Assembly (NCBI RefSeq): GCF_001758225.1
Contig: NZ_MAST01000018.1
Location: 1-64,000, forward strand
Direction of reading: 5' to 3'
Length of the DNA: 64,000 nt
From: Humibacillus sp. DSM 29435
Lineage (GTDB): Bacteria; Actinomycetota; Actinomycetes; Actinomycetales; Dermatophilaceae
Shown: piece by piece, positions 1 through 8,675 of the stretch
Position numbering within the stretch: the stretch's first letter is position 1
Layout of the letters: every line of letters begins with the position of its first letter
Translations under genes and position numbers: made by a program
Notes under the pieces: model-generated
Told to the model about the DNA's origin: nothing
Databases searched by the model: none
What the model saw: only the letters and a program-made list of their open reading frames with translations

Positions 1-11
1 CCCCACCCTTT

Positions 12-84
12 CCCGCGAACGACTCGTTCGAGGGCGAACGACGGGGTATGCCGCGTCGTTCGCTCACGAACCCGTCGTTCGAGC
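12..84. repeat. Left arm of 73-bp inverted repeat
   Basis: The reverse complement of this stretch matches 1099-1171 with about seven mismatches over 73 bp. The arm is made of alternating heptamers CGAACGA and TCGTTCG, including a perfect palindrome CGAACGACTCGTTCG at 17-31. The outer end continues into a C-rich run that starts at the window edge, so the arm may be longer than seen. It lies upstream of the nuclease-like gene at 141-1076 and could end a mobile unit or be a target of the encoded protein; both ideas are inference. Confidence 0.85.
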
Positions 85-140
85 AATGTGGCCGAGGTTT
101 TCCACAGGCACTCCGACGCCCAACGTCGACAAGCGTCACC

Positions 141-1076
141 ATGGTCGGCATGTACCTGCAGGCCATATCCACTGACGGCGTGTTCTCTGCCCGCCATGCC
201 GCAAACATCGGCGTCGACGGCACGACGTTGCGTCGGCTGGTCAAAGATGGCGACTGCCACCCGCTTCACCGCGGGTGGTACGCCGTAGACCGGCCTCGCG
301 ACCCCAGGGAGCACCATCGACGGCGGACCGCTGCCCTGCTTCAGGAATACGCCGGGCAGGTCGTGGCCTCGCACGGATCGGCGGTGGTGCAGCTAGGGCT
401 TCCCACCGAGGCGATCGACTTCGGCACCGTGCACCTGATGTGGGTCGACCCGAAGAAGCCGTATCAGGCCTTCAGCCGAACCCGCATCCACGAGACCGTC
501 CTGGAACCGGGCCTACCCCTTCAGGATCGAACCGTCCACCCCGCACTGGCCGTCGTCCAAGCCGGCCAGACCGACCCCCGAGCGCTGGTCGTCGCCGCGG
601 ATGCCGGGATGCGAGCGGGGATGATCGAGCAGGCCGATCTGGTGACGGCCTGCTCCGCATCGAAGGGGCAGCGCGGCATGACACGAGTGCGGGCCGCCCT
701 CGGGCTGTGCGACCCACGGCACGAATCACCCGGCGAGTCACTGACCGCCTTTGTGCTCCACGCCCTCGCCTACGAGTTCGAGCCGCAGTTCCCCCCAGGA
801 ACCAACGGCCCCGGCGGCAAACCCCAGTACGCCGACTTCCGGATCAGCGGCACGTGCGTGCTCGTCGAGTTCGACGGTGAGAGCAAGTACAGCGCCGCAG
901 ACCCGGAGCAGGCCCAGGCGTTGCTCTTCGCCGAGAAGAGGCGCGAAGACCGCATCCGGGCACTCGGTTGGGAGGTCGTGCGCCTCACCTGGGCAGATCT
1001 CTATCGACCCGACCTGGTGCGCGCCAAGATCGAGGCGGCGATCGCGCGGGGCCGGTCGCGGCCGAAAGCCGGCTGA
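141..1076 (+). CDS. AbiEi-type winged-helix protein with DUF559/Vsr-like nuclease domain
   Basis: The 311-aa product has an N-terminal winged-helix region resembling the AbiEi antitoxin family (around residues 8-53, with a 'TLRRLVKDGDCHPLHRGWY' core). Its C-terminus resembles the DUF559/very-short-patch-repair endonuclease fold: a DFRI strand, VEFDGESKY, and an EKRREDRIRALGWEVVRLTW block typical of PD-(D/E)xK-like nucleases. Families with this pairing are usually annotated as type IV toxin-antitoxin AbiEi-domain proteins, but no partner toxin gene is adjacent. An earlier in-frame ATG at 48 lies inside the left inverted-repeat arm, so I prefer ATG 141 (ATG 150 is also possible); no strong ribosome binding site decides it. 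The gene sits alone between the two repeat arms. Function is inferred as DNA binding and possible nicking or cleavage. Confidence 0.7.
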   Translation: MVGMYLQAISTDGVFSARHAANIGVDGTTLRRLVKDGDCHPLHRGWYAVDRPRDPREHHRRRTAALLQEYAGQVVASHGSAVVQLGLPTEAIDFGTVHLMWVDPKKPYQAFSRTRIHETVLEPGLPLQDRTVHPALAVVQAGQTDPRALVVAADAGMRAGMIEQADLVTACSASKGQRGMTRVRAALGLCDPRHESPGESLTAFVLHALAYEFEPQFPPGTNGPGGKPQYADFRISGTCVLVEFDGESKYSAADPEQAQALLFAEKRREDRIRALGWEVVRLTWADLYRPDLVRAKIEAAIARGRSRPKAG

Positions 1077-1098
1077 CCGGCATCCTGCCTGGCGGGCG

Positions 1099-1171
1099 GC
1101 TCGAACGACGGGTTCATGAGCGAACGAGTCGGCATACTGCGGCGTTCGCCCTCGAACGAGTCGTTCGCGGG
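1099..1171. repeat. Right arm of 73-bp inverted repeat
   Basis: This is the mirror copy of 12-84, beginning 22 bp after the stop of the nuclease-like gene and ending 23 bp before the 3' end of the convergent pntB. It carries the palindrome CGAACGAGTCGTTCG at 1153-1167. Beyond it a G-rich run (to about 1193) mirrors the C-rich run at the window start. The position between convergent genes would also suit a bidirectional terminator. Confidence 0.85.
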
Positions 1172-1194
1172 GACAGGGAAGGGAGGGGGTGGGG

Positions 1195-2577
1195 TCAGAG
1201 GGCCTTGATGATGTCTTCGACGCGCTCCTTGGCGTCGCCGAAGAGCATGGCGGTGTTGTCGCGGAAGAAGAGCGGGTTCTGCACTCCCGCATACCCGGCG
1301 TTCATCGAGCGCTTGAACACGATGACCTCACCGGCCTTCCACACCTCGATGACCGGCATCCCCGCGATGGGTGAGGTGGGGTCGTCGTTGGCGGCGGGGT
1401 TGACCGTGTCGTTGGCGCCGATGACGAGCACCACGTCGACGCCGGCCAGGTCGTCGTTGATCTCGTCCATCTCGAGCACGATGTCGTAAGGCACCTTCGC
1501 CTCGGCGAGCAGCACGTTCATGTGCCCGGGCAGACGGCCGGCGACGGGGTGGATGCCGAACCGCACGTCGATACCGCGTTCGCGCAGCTTGGCCGTGAGG
1601 TCGGCGACGGGATACTGCGCCTGCGCCACCGCCATCCCGTAGCCAGGCGTGATGACGACCGAACCGGCGTGGGTGAGCAGCTCGGCCACCTCGGACGCTG
1701 AGGTCTCGCGATACTCGCCATAGTCGACGTCGACGTTCGAGACCGTTCCGTCGGAGCCGAAGCCGCCGGCGATGACCGACACGAACGACCGGTTCATCGC
1801 GGTGCACATGATGTACGAGAGGTAGGCACCCGAGCTGCCCACGAGCGCCCCGGTGACGATGAGCAGGTTGTTGCCGAGCATGAAACCGGCCGCCGCCGCG
1901 GCCCAGCCGGAGTAGCTGTTGAGCATCGAGACCACGACCGGCATGTCGCCGCCGCCGATGGAGGCGACCAGGTGCCACCCGAACGCGAGCGCGATGACGA
2001 GCATCAGCAGCAGCGGGACGAGCGAAGCGGCGGCGACGAACCAGACCAGCAGCGCCGTCGACGCCACGAGCGCAGCGAGGTTGAGCCAGTGCCGGTTCGG
2101 CAGCATCAGCGGCTTGCTCGACATGCGGGCCGACAGCTTGAGGAACGCGACGATCGACCCGGTGAAGGTCACGGCCCCGATGAACACCCCGAGAAAGATC
2201 TCGACGAGGTGCACTCCGTCGCTGCCGCGTCCGCCATCCACAAACGTGTTGAGGCCGACGAGCACCGCCGCGGCACCGACGAAGCTGTGCAGCATCGCGA
2301 TGAGCTCGGGCATCTGCGTCATGCCGACCCGGCGCGCGAGCCAGATGCCGATGGCAGCACCGATCGCCATGGCGACGACGATGGCGACGACGTTGCCCCA
2401 CAACGCTCCCCGTAGCGCGAGCCACCAGGTGGCGACCAGAGCGATCGCCATGCCGACCATGCCGAGCACGTTTCCGTCGCGGGCACTCTCGTGCTTCGAC
2501 AGACCGGCGAGCGAGGTGATGAACAGCAGCGCAGCAACCACGTAGGCGGCCTGGATGAGGGCGAGATCGGTTCCCAT
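1195..2577 (-). CDS. pntB: NAD(P) transhydrogenase subunit beta
   Basis: The 460-aa membrane subunit of Re/Si-specific, proton-translocating transhydrogenase transfers hydride between NADH and NADP+ at the cost of the proton gradient. The first ~280 residues are a run of hydrophobic helices (domain II). The last ~180 form the NADP-binding domain III, with a [16 protein letters not shown] segment and a C-terminal NADTVNPAA/MNAGYAG region typical of the family. Length equals the usual ~460 aa. It starts 3 bp after the stop of pntA and is surely cotranscribed with it. Confidence 0.95.
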   Translation of the reverse strand: MGTDLALIQAAYVVAALLFITSLAGLSKHESARDGNVLGMVGMAIALVATWWLALRGALWGNVVAIVVAMAIGAAIGIWLARRVGMTQMPELIAMLHSFVGAAAVLVGLNTFVDGGRGSDGVHLVEIFLGVFIGAVTFTGSIVAFLKLSARMSSKPLMLPNRHWLNLAALVASTALLVWFVAAASLVPLLLMLVIALAFGWHLVASIGGGDMPVVVSMLNSYSGWAAAAAGFMLGNNLLIVTGALVGSSGAYLSYIMCTAMNRSFVSVIAGGFGSDGTVSNVDVDYGEYRETSASEVAELLTHAGSVVITPGYGMAVAQAQYPVADLTAKLRERGIDVRFGIHPVAGRLPGHMNVLLAEAKVPYDIVLEMDEINDDLAGVDVVLVIGANDTVNPAANDDPTSPIAGMPVIEVWKAGEVIVFKRSMNAGYAGVQNPLFFRDNTAMLFGDAKERVEDIIKAL

Positions 2578-2580
2578 CGC

Positions 2581-4140
2581 TCAGCCCTTCCGGAACATCG
2601 TAAGCATCCGCCGGGTCACGGTGAACCCGCCGAAGATGTTGATGCTCGCGATGAGCGTGGCCAGGAACGCGAGCACCACGACGACCGCTTGGCTCCCGCC
2701 GTCCATGGGGTTGCTGCCCCCGAGCTGGATCAGCGCCCCCACGATGATGATGCCGCTGATGGCGTTGGTCACCGACATCAGCGGGGTGTGCAGCGCGTGG
2801 TGCACTTTGCCGATCACGTAGTAGCCGATGACGACCGCGAGCGCGAACACCGTGAAGTGGCCGAGGAAGTCAGCGGGCGCGAAGGCGGCCACAAGACCGA
2901 ACACTGCCGCACCGATCGCCATGCCGACGTAGCGTCGTCGCGGGTCGGGCGGTCGGGGTGGCTCCTTCACCACCGGGGCGGATGCCGCTGCGCTCGCCGG
3001 CGCAGCCGACACCTGCACCGCCGGCGGGGGCCAGAGCAGCTCGCCCTCCCGCACGACCGTCATGCCCCGTTGCACGACGTCGCCCAGGTCGAGCACGAGC
3101 CGCCCATCCTTGGCCGGCGTGAGCAGCTTCATCAGGTTGACCAGGTTGGTGCCGTAGAGCTGGCTGGCCTGGGTGGGCAACCGGGCCGGAAGGTCGGTGT
3201 AGCCGATGATCTTCACCCCGTTCTGCGAGACCACCATCTGATCGGCCACGGCGCCCTCGACATTGCCGCCGTTGGCCGCCGCCATGTCGACGATGACCGA
3301 CCCGGGCTTCATCGTGGCGACCATCTCACCAGTGATGAGCCGTGGTGCCGGGCGCCCCGGGATGAGCGCGGTCGTGATGATGATGTCGACGTCGGGCGCC
3401 TGGGCGGCGTAGAGCTGGGCGGCTCTCGCGTTGTAGTCCTCGCCCATCTCCTTGGCGTAGCCGTCCGTCGATACGGCGTCAGCAGCCTCGGCCGCCTGCA
3501 CCGAAAGGAAGTCGGCCCCCATCGACTCGACCTGCTCGGCCACCTCGGCCCGGGCGTCGGTCGCCCGTACGATCGCCCCCAGCGAGCGCGCCGTGCCGAT
3601 GGCGGCCAGCCCGGCGACGCCCGCCCCGACGACGAGCACCTTGGCCGGCGGCACCTTGCCCGCGGCCGTCACCTGACCGGTGAAGAACGACCCGAACTCG
3701 TGGGCGGCTTCGACGACCGCCCGGTACCCGGCGATGTTGGCCATCGAGCTGAGCACGTCGAGCGACTGGGCGCGGCTGATGCGCGGAACGGCATCCATGG
3801 CCATGGCCGTGACACCCGCCACACGAAGCCGCTCGAGCAGCTCGGGCTGCAGGGCCGGCGCCATCAGGCTGACCAGGGTCGTGCCCGAGCGGAGCCGGGC
3901 GATCTCTTCGTCGTCGGGAGGGTTGACCTTGTGCACGATGTCAGACCCCCAGACCTCGGTGGCCGGCGCCAACCGGGCCCCGGCGGCGGCGTACGCCTCG
4001 TCGTCGAAGCTGGCCGCGAGACCGGCCTGCGACTCGATCACGACGTCATAGCCGAGGCCGACAAGCTGGCTCACGGTCTTGGGGGTGGCGGCGACGCGCG
4101 TCTCACGGGCGCGACTCTCGCAGGGGACACCGATCTGCAC
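2581..4140 (-). CDS. pntA: NAD(P) transhydrogenase subunit alpha (fused alpha1-alpha2)
   Basis: The 519-aa protein carries the NAD-binding domain I, with the Rossmann motif GAGVAG at residues 172-177 followed by an acidic residue stretch (RATDARAEV), as in alanine dehydrogenase/PntA proteins. A Pro/Ala-rich linker around residues 375-400 leads into four hydrophobic segments that belong to domain II. This is the enterobacterial-type fused alpha chain rather than the split PntAA/PntAB form. It is first in the pntAB operon; the promoter should lie in 4141-4276, where I see no clear operator. Confidence 0.95.
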   Translation of the reverse strand: MQIGVPCESRARETRVAATPKTVSQLVGLGYDVVIESQAGLAASFDDEAYAAAGARLAPATEVWGSDIVHKVNPPDDEEIARLRSGTTLVSLMAPALQPELLERLRVAGVTAMAMDAVPRISRAQSLDVLSSMANIAGYRAVVEAAHEFGSFFTGQVTAAGKVPPAKVLVVGAGVAGLAAIGTARSLGAIVRATDARAEVAEQVESMGADFLSVQAAEAADAVSTDGYAKEMGEDYNARAAQLYAAQAPDVDIIITTALIPGRPAPRLITGEMVATMKPGSVIVDMAAANGGNVEGAVADQMVVSQNGVKIIGYTDLPARLPTQASQLYGTNLVNLMKLLTPAKDGRLVLDLGDVVQRGMTVVREGELLWPPPAVQVSAAPASAAASAPVVKEPPRPPDPRRRYVGMAIGAAVFGLVAAFAPADFLGHFTVFALAVVIGYYVIGKVHHALHTPLMSVTNAISGIIIVGALIQLGGSNPMDGGSQAVVVVLAFLATLIASINIFGGFTVTRRMLTMFRKG

Positions 4141-4276
4141 AGCGGGCTCCTTTGACCGGGCGACGAGACGACGGGGGGTGCATGACGAACCTATGTCACG
4201 AGCCTCGATCCTCGGGCGGGAGAGCCAGAATCACCGCTCGCCTCCGACCGGTCGAAGACAGCGGCGCGGTCGTCGG

Positions 4277-5272
4277 TCAGCCGGCCGCCGCGCCTTGTGC
4301 GTCGAGCAGCCGGGTTGCGCTCGCGACGTCTTCGAACAGGGCGTCGGCGTGCACTGTGTCGACGACGAGCGCGTTGACGAGACCTCCGCGCAGCGCCGCG
4401 CCCACAGCGCAGGCCTTCGGGCGACCGGAGACGAGACCGATCACCTCAGGGATGCCGCGCAGCTCGTCGGCGCCGATGGTGACGATGCGCTCGGCAAGGG
4501 GTGGTTCGACGAGGTGTCCGTGAGCGTCGAAGCAGCGGCCGGCGATCTCACCGACAACGCCGGCGGCTCGCGCCTGCTCACGGTCGTCGGGGGTGGCGGC
4601 GTCGTAGACGGTCGACAGCCCGGCCGACCATGAGCCGATCCCCACCACTGCTGTCGTGACCCGTGACGCCTCGGCGAGGCCACGCAACACCGCGCCGTCA
4701 CGACGAAGGGTCTGGGCGGCCACGACGTCGTCGAGCAGCAGCGGGGCGTGGAAGATCGACGACGACCCGCCGGTGAGCCGCGCTGCTCGGCGCACGATGT
4801 CGACGGCGCTGCTGTCGACTCCCGGGATCTCCATCGCGCCCGAGAGCTGCACCACGTCGACCCGCGGCAGCTGGCCCAAAGCGTGGGTCATGATGTCGAT
4901 CGACCGAGCCCAGGGCAGGCCCAGCACGTCACCCTCCTCGAGGATCTCGGCCAGCAGCGCGGCTGCCGCCTCGCCGAGGTGCTCGCTCAGGGTGTGGAAG
5001 TCGAGGCCCGTGCCGTCGATGACCACGGCGTGGCGCAGCCCGAACGCCTCCTGCAGCCGCGCCGACCGGTCGAGGTCGATCTCACCGTCAGCGACGATCT
5101 CGATGTGCACCATGCCCCGCTCGTGGGCCAGGTCGAGCAGCCGGGCGACCTTGAACCGACTGATGCCCAGGTCAGCGGCAATCTCGGTCTTCGACTGGCC
5201 CTCGAGGTAGTGGCGCCGCGCCACTGCAGCGGCGCGCACCAGCTCAGCCGGTCCGCGGCTCTCTTTCGCCAT
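4277..5272 (-). CDS. SorC/DeoR-family sugar-binding transcriptional regulator
   Basis: The 331-aa protein has an N-terminal helix-turn-helix (around residues 20-53, containing KTEIAADLGISRFKVARLL) and a C-terminal sugar-phosphate-binding domain of the SorC type with a GIGSWSAG motif. Such regulators respond to phosphorylated sugars or polyols. I chose the ATG at 5272 because similarity to the family begins there; an upstream ATG at 5302 and a longer open frame to 5440 would run into the promoter of the divergent transport operon. Divergent placement next to the polyol genes points to local control of that operon. Confidence 0.85.
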   Translation of the reverse strand: MAKESRGPAELVRAAAVARRHYLEGQSKTEIAADLGISRFKVARLLDLAHERGMVHIEIVADGEIDLDRSARLQEAFGLRHAVVIDGTGLDFHTLSEHLGEAAAALLAEILEEGDVLGLPWARSIDIMTHALGQLPRVDVVQLSGAMEIPGVDSSAVDIVRRAARLTGGSSSIFHAPLLLDDVVAAQTLRRDGAVLRGLAEASRVTTAVVGIGSWSAGLSTVYDAATPDDREQARAAGVVGEIAGRCFDAHGHLVEPPLAERIVTIGADELRGIPEVIGLVSGRPKACAVGAALRGGLVNALVVDTVHADALFEDVASATRLLDAQGAAAG

Positions 5273-5342
5273 TGCCCTCACGCCCCGATTCTGGCGCCTC
5301 ATCGCGCCGTTCGTGGTCGCTCGCCGGATGTTGGCCCAACGG

Positions 5343-5401
5343 TTGACACCAGTGACCTGAGTCACTTTACTCATACGTGCAATGTCTCGCTCAAGTGAGC
5401 G
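5343..5401 (+). promoter_or_regulatory. Polyol operon promoter with two candidate operators
   Basis: A TTGACA at 5343-5348 and TTTACT at 5366-5371 are separated by 17 bp. The spacer holds a perfect inverted repeat GTGAC-CTGA-GTCAC (5352-5365). A second perfect palindrome, CGCTCA-AG-TGAGCG, lies at 5388-5401, where it would block a transcript starting near 5378. A strong GAGGAGG ribosome binding site follows at 5411-5417, ahead of the GTG start at 5423. The divergent SorC regulator is the likely ligand; that link is inference. Confidence 0.6.
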
Positions 5402-5422
5402 GGCCTCGACGAGGAGGGCGAC

Positions 5423-6811
5423 GTGCGACGAAGCAGACACGCAACAAGGCGACGGGCCAAGATGGCCGGCGCCGTGGCGCTCACGGGTGGGCTCGTCGCG
5501 AGCCTCTCGGCCTGCGCCGGCTGGGGTGGTGGCGGCGGCGGCGATGGCGGGGCGAACAGCATCAACGTGCTGATGGTCAACAACCCGCAGATGATCGACC
5601 TCCAGCAGCTAACGGCCGCGAACTTCACCAAGCAGACCGGTATCACCGTCAACTTCACGGTGCTGCCCGAGAACGACGTTCGCGACAAGATCAGCCAGGA
5701 GTTCTCCAGCCAGGCGGGTCAGTACGACATCGCCACGGTCAGCAACTTCGAGATCCCGATCTACGCGAAGGCCAAGTGGCTCAGCCCGCTCGACCCCTTC
5801 ATCGCCAAGGACGCGGCGTTCGACCAGGCCGACATCCTCAAGCCGATGCAGGTCTCGCTGTCGTCTGACGGCAAGGTCTACGGCGAGCCCTTCTACGGCG
5901 AGTCCTCGTTCCTGATGTACCGCAAGGACATCATGCAGCAGAAGGGCATCACGATGCCCGCGAAACCGACCTGGCAGGAGGTCGCCGACATCGCGGCCAA
6001 GGTCGACGGCGCGCAACCCGGTATGGCCGGCATCTGCCTTCGTGGCCAACCCGGCTGGGGCCAGATCTTCGCCCCCCTCACCACCGTGGTCAACACCTTC
6101 GGCGGCACCTGGTTCGAGAAGGACTGGACCCCCGGCGTCAACGCCCCGCCGTTCAAGGAGGCCGTCAACTTCTACGTCAACCTCGTGAAGGCGCACGGTG
6201 AGAAGGGCGCTCCGCAAGCCGGCTTCACCGAGTGCCTCAACAACCTCACCCAGGGCAACGTGGCGATGTGGTACGACGCCACGTCGGCCGCCGGTTCGCT
6301 CGAGGCAGAGGGCTCCCCGGTCAAGGGCAAGCTCGGCTACGTCGCTGCCCCCGTCGTCAAGACGAAGAGCTCGGGTTGGCTCTACGCCTGGTCGTGGGGC
6401 ATCCAGGCCGCGAGCACGAAGCAGGAGAACGCCTGGAAGTTCATCTCCTGGGCCTCGGGCAAGGACTACGAGAACCTCGTCGGCAGCAAGCTCGGCTGGT
6501 CACGAGTCCCCGCCGGCAAGCGCGCTTCGACCTACGAGATCCCGGAGTACCTGAAGGCCGCATCGGCCTTCGCCGGGCCGACCAAGGCCGCGATCGAGGC
6601 CGCCGACCCGACCAACCCCGGCGTGCAACCGCGACCGGCAGACGGGATTCAGTTCATCGACATCCCCGAGTTCCCCGACCTGGGCACCCAGGTCAGCCAG
6701 GACGTCAGCGCGGCCATCGCCGGCCAGACCACGGTCGACGATGCCCTCAACAAGGGCCAGAGGATCGCTGAAGACGTCGCCGAGCGCTACCAGTCCCGGG
6801 AGAAGAAGTGA
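5423..6811 (+). CDS. smoE: Extracellular sugar/polyol-binding lipoprotein of ABC importer
   Basis: The 462-aa family 1 solute-binding protein has an Arg-rich signal peptide and a lipobox LSAC with the lipid-modified cysteine at residue 31, so it should be membrane-anchored outside the cell. The body matches the sorbitol/mannitol-binding SmoE type (an AMWYDATSAAGSLE region and a C-terminal WSWGIQAAS segment). It starts with GTG behind GAGGAGG. It heads an operon with two permeases and mannitol dehydrogenase, all overlapping by 4 nt, so the substrate is probably mannitol, sorbitol or arabitol. The gene symbol is by analogy only. Confidence 0.85.
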   Translation: MRRSRHATRRRAKMAGAVALTGGLVASLSACAGWGGGGGGDGGANSINVLMVNNPQMIDLQQLTAANFTKQTGITVNFTVLPENDVRDKISQEFSSQAGQYDIATVSNFEIPIYAKAKWLSPLDPFIAKDAAFDQADILKPMQVSLSSDGKVYGEPFYGESSFLMYRKDIMQQKGITMPAKPTWQEVADIAAKVDGAQPGMAGICLRGQPGWGQIFAPLTTVVNTFGGTWFEKDWTPGVNAPPFKEAVNFYVNLVKAHGEKGAPQAGFTECLNNLTQGNVAMWYDATSAAGSLEAEGSPVKGKLGYVAAPVVKTKSSGWLYAWSWGIQAASTKQENAWKFISWASGKDYENLVGSKLGWSRVPAGKRASTYEIPEYLKAASAFAGPTKAAIEAADPTNPGVQPRPADGIQFIDIPEFPDLGTQVSQDVSAAIAGQTTVDDALNKGQRIAEDVAERYQSREKK

Positions 6812-7764
6812 GCACCGCAACCACGAACCCCCCTGCCGGTTCGTCCGCGCCGAAGGCTGCGAACCAGAAGCCGAGCACGCAGCTGGCCCGAGCCGGCAAG
6901 TGGGCGAGGCGGGCCCCGCTGCTGCCCGCGCTGATCTTCGTGATCCTCATGACGCAGCTGCCGTTCCTGGCCACGCTCGTCATCTCGTTCATGAACTGGA
7001 ACGCCTACTACCCCGACGAGCGCGGGTTCGCCGGCTTCGACAACTTCAAGCGGGTCTTCACCGATGTCAACGCCCGGCAAGCTGTCGTCGTCACCATCTT
7101 GCTGACGCTGGCCGTCGTGATCATCAGCCTTCTGCTCGGCCTCGGTATCGCACTGTTGCTCGACCGCAAGTTCCGCGGCCGCGGCATTGTGCGAACCCTG
7201 ATGATCACGCCGTTCCTCATCGTGCCGATCGCCGCCGCCCTGCTCTGGAAGCACGCGCTCTACAACCCGGAGTACGGCCTGTTCAACGGCGCGCTGAAGT
7301 TCGTCTTCGGTGACAACGCTCCCCAGCCCGACTGGATCAGCAACAACCCTCTCTGGGCCATCATCGCGGCGCTCGTCTGGCAGTGGACACCGTTCATGAT
7401 GCTGATCCTTCTCGCGGGTCTACAAGGTCGACCCCTCGACGTGGTCGAGGCGGCCCGCATCGACGGGGCCAACGGCTGGCAGATCTTCAAGAGCATGACC
7501 CTGCCCCACCTGCGCCAGTACATCGAGCTGTCGGGCCTGCTGGGCGCCATCTACGTGGTGCAGAACTTCGACCACGTGTTCACCATCACCTCGGGTGGCC
7601 TCGGCACCGCGAACCTGCCGTACTACATCTACCAGACCTTCTACACCGCCCAGGACTACGGCCGCGCGTCGGCCGCCGGCGTCGTGGTCGTCGTCGGCAC
7701 GATCATCATCGCCACCTTCGCCCTGCGATCTGTGTTCAGCCTGTTCAAGGAGGAGTCCCGATGA
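6808..7764 (+). CDS. smoF: Polyol ABC transporter permease 1
   Basis: The 318-aa inner-membrane permease has six hydrophobic segments and the EAA-loop motif of MalF-type permeases (DVVEAARIDGANGWQIFKSM around residues 211-230). Its GTG start overlaps the stop codon of the binding-protein gene (GTGA), indicating translational coupling. It pairs with the next gene to form the channel. Confidence 0.88.
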   Translation: MSTATTNPPAGSSAPKAANQKPSTQLARAGKWARRAPLLPALIFVILMTQLPFLATLVISFMNWNAYYPDERGFAGFDNFKRVFTDVNARQAVVVTILLTLAVVIISLLLGLGIALLLDRKFRGRGIVRTLMITPFLIVPIAAALLWKHALYNPEYGLFNGALKFVFGDNAPQPDWISNNPLWAIIAALVWQWTPFMMLILLAGLQGRPLDVVEAARIDGANGWQIFKSMTLPHLRQYIELSGLLGAIYVVQNFDHVFTITSGGLGTANLPYYIYQTFYTAQDYGRASAAGVVVVVGTIIIATFALRSVFSLFKEESR

Positions 7765-8675
7765 GCGCCAGCACTCCGGTCACACCCGAAACCTCCGGGG
7801 GCCCGGTGCCCCAGAGCGTCGGGGCACCGCAACCGATGCAGAGCACGGCGATCAACCATCGCAAGCCGCCACGCAGCCACGGGCTGCTGGGCCTGCTGGC
7901 CTGGGTGATCGGCATCCTGTTCGCCCTGCCGGTGGCCTGGATGATCCTCACCTCGCTGCACAGCGAGACCGACGCCGCCACCAACCCGCCGCGCATCTTC
8001 GCGCCGCTCAGCCTCGAGGGCTACAAGGCCTTCTTCGACGCCGGCCCGTGGCCCGCGCTGCTCAACTCGCTCACGGCCAGTGTGCTCTCGACCCTGCTGG
8101 TGCTGCTGCTCGCCTTCCCGGCGGCCTACGCCCTCTCGATCCGGCCGGTGAAGGCCTGGACCGACGTGCTGTTCTTCTTCCTCAGCACCAAGATGCTGCC
8201 GATCGTGGCCGGCATCCTGCCGCTGTACCTCTTCGCCCAGAAGACGCACCTGCTCGACAACATCTGGTGGTTGATCGTGCTCTACACCTCGATGAACCTG
8301 CCGATCGCGATCTGGATGCTGCGCAGCTTCCTCGCGGAGGTGCCCGTCGAGATGCTCGAGGCCGCTCAGGTCGACGGAGCCAGCCTGGTCCGCACGCTCA
8401 AGGACGTCATCGCGCCGGTCGTCATGCCCGGTATCGCGGCAGCGGCGCTGATCTGCTTCATCTTCAGCTGGAACGAGCTGCTGCTCGCCCGGGTGCTCAC
8501 CGGCACCGCGGCCGGAACGGCACCGGTGTTCCTCACCGGGTTCGTCACGAGCCAGGGCCTGTTCCTGGCCAAGGTGTGTGCGGCCTCCCTGGTGGTCTCC
8601 CTGCCCGTGCTGGCGGCCGGCTTCGCTGCGCAGGACAAGCTGGTGCAGGGCCTGTCGATGGGCGCCGTGAAGTGA
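7761..8675 (+). CDS. smoG: Polyol ABC transporter permease 2
   Basis: The 304-aa MalG-type permease has a Pro-rich cytoplasmic N-terminus, six membrane segments and an EAA loop (MLEAAQVDGASLVRTLKDV). Its ATG overlaps the previous stop (ATGA) behind a GGAGGAG site at 7750-7756. An open frame runs much further upstream, but the start at 7761 is fixed by the overlap and the family length. No ATP-binding subunit follows; a shared MsiK-like ATPase elsewhere would have to energise the importer. Confidence 0.88.
   Translation: MSASTPVTPETSGGPVPQSVGAPQPMQSTAINHRKPPRSHGLLGLLAWVIGILFALPVAWMILTSLHSETDAATNPPRIFAPLSLEGYKAFFDAGPWPALLNSLTASVLSTLLVLLLAFPAAYALSIRPVKAWTDVLFFFLSTKMLPIVAGILPLYLFAQKTHLLDNIWWLIVLYTSMNLPIAIWMLRSFLAEVPVEMLEAAQVDGASLVRTLKDVIAPVVMPGIAAAALICFIFSWNELLLARVLTGTAAGTAPVFLTGFVTSQGLFLAKVCAASLVVSLPVLAAGFAAQDKLVQGLSMGAVK

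Noticed and set aside
98-106. DnaA-box-like TTTTCCACA
   Set aside because: Single copy, no cluster, no dnaA/dnaN nearby; not an origin.
2491-4155. 554-codon plus-strand frame opposite pntA
   Set aside because: Composition is typical of an antisense shadow in high-GC DNA and it covers a clear transhydrogenase gene.
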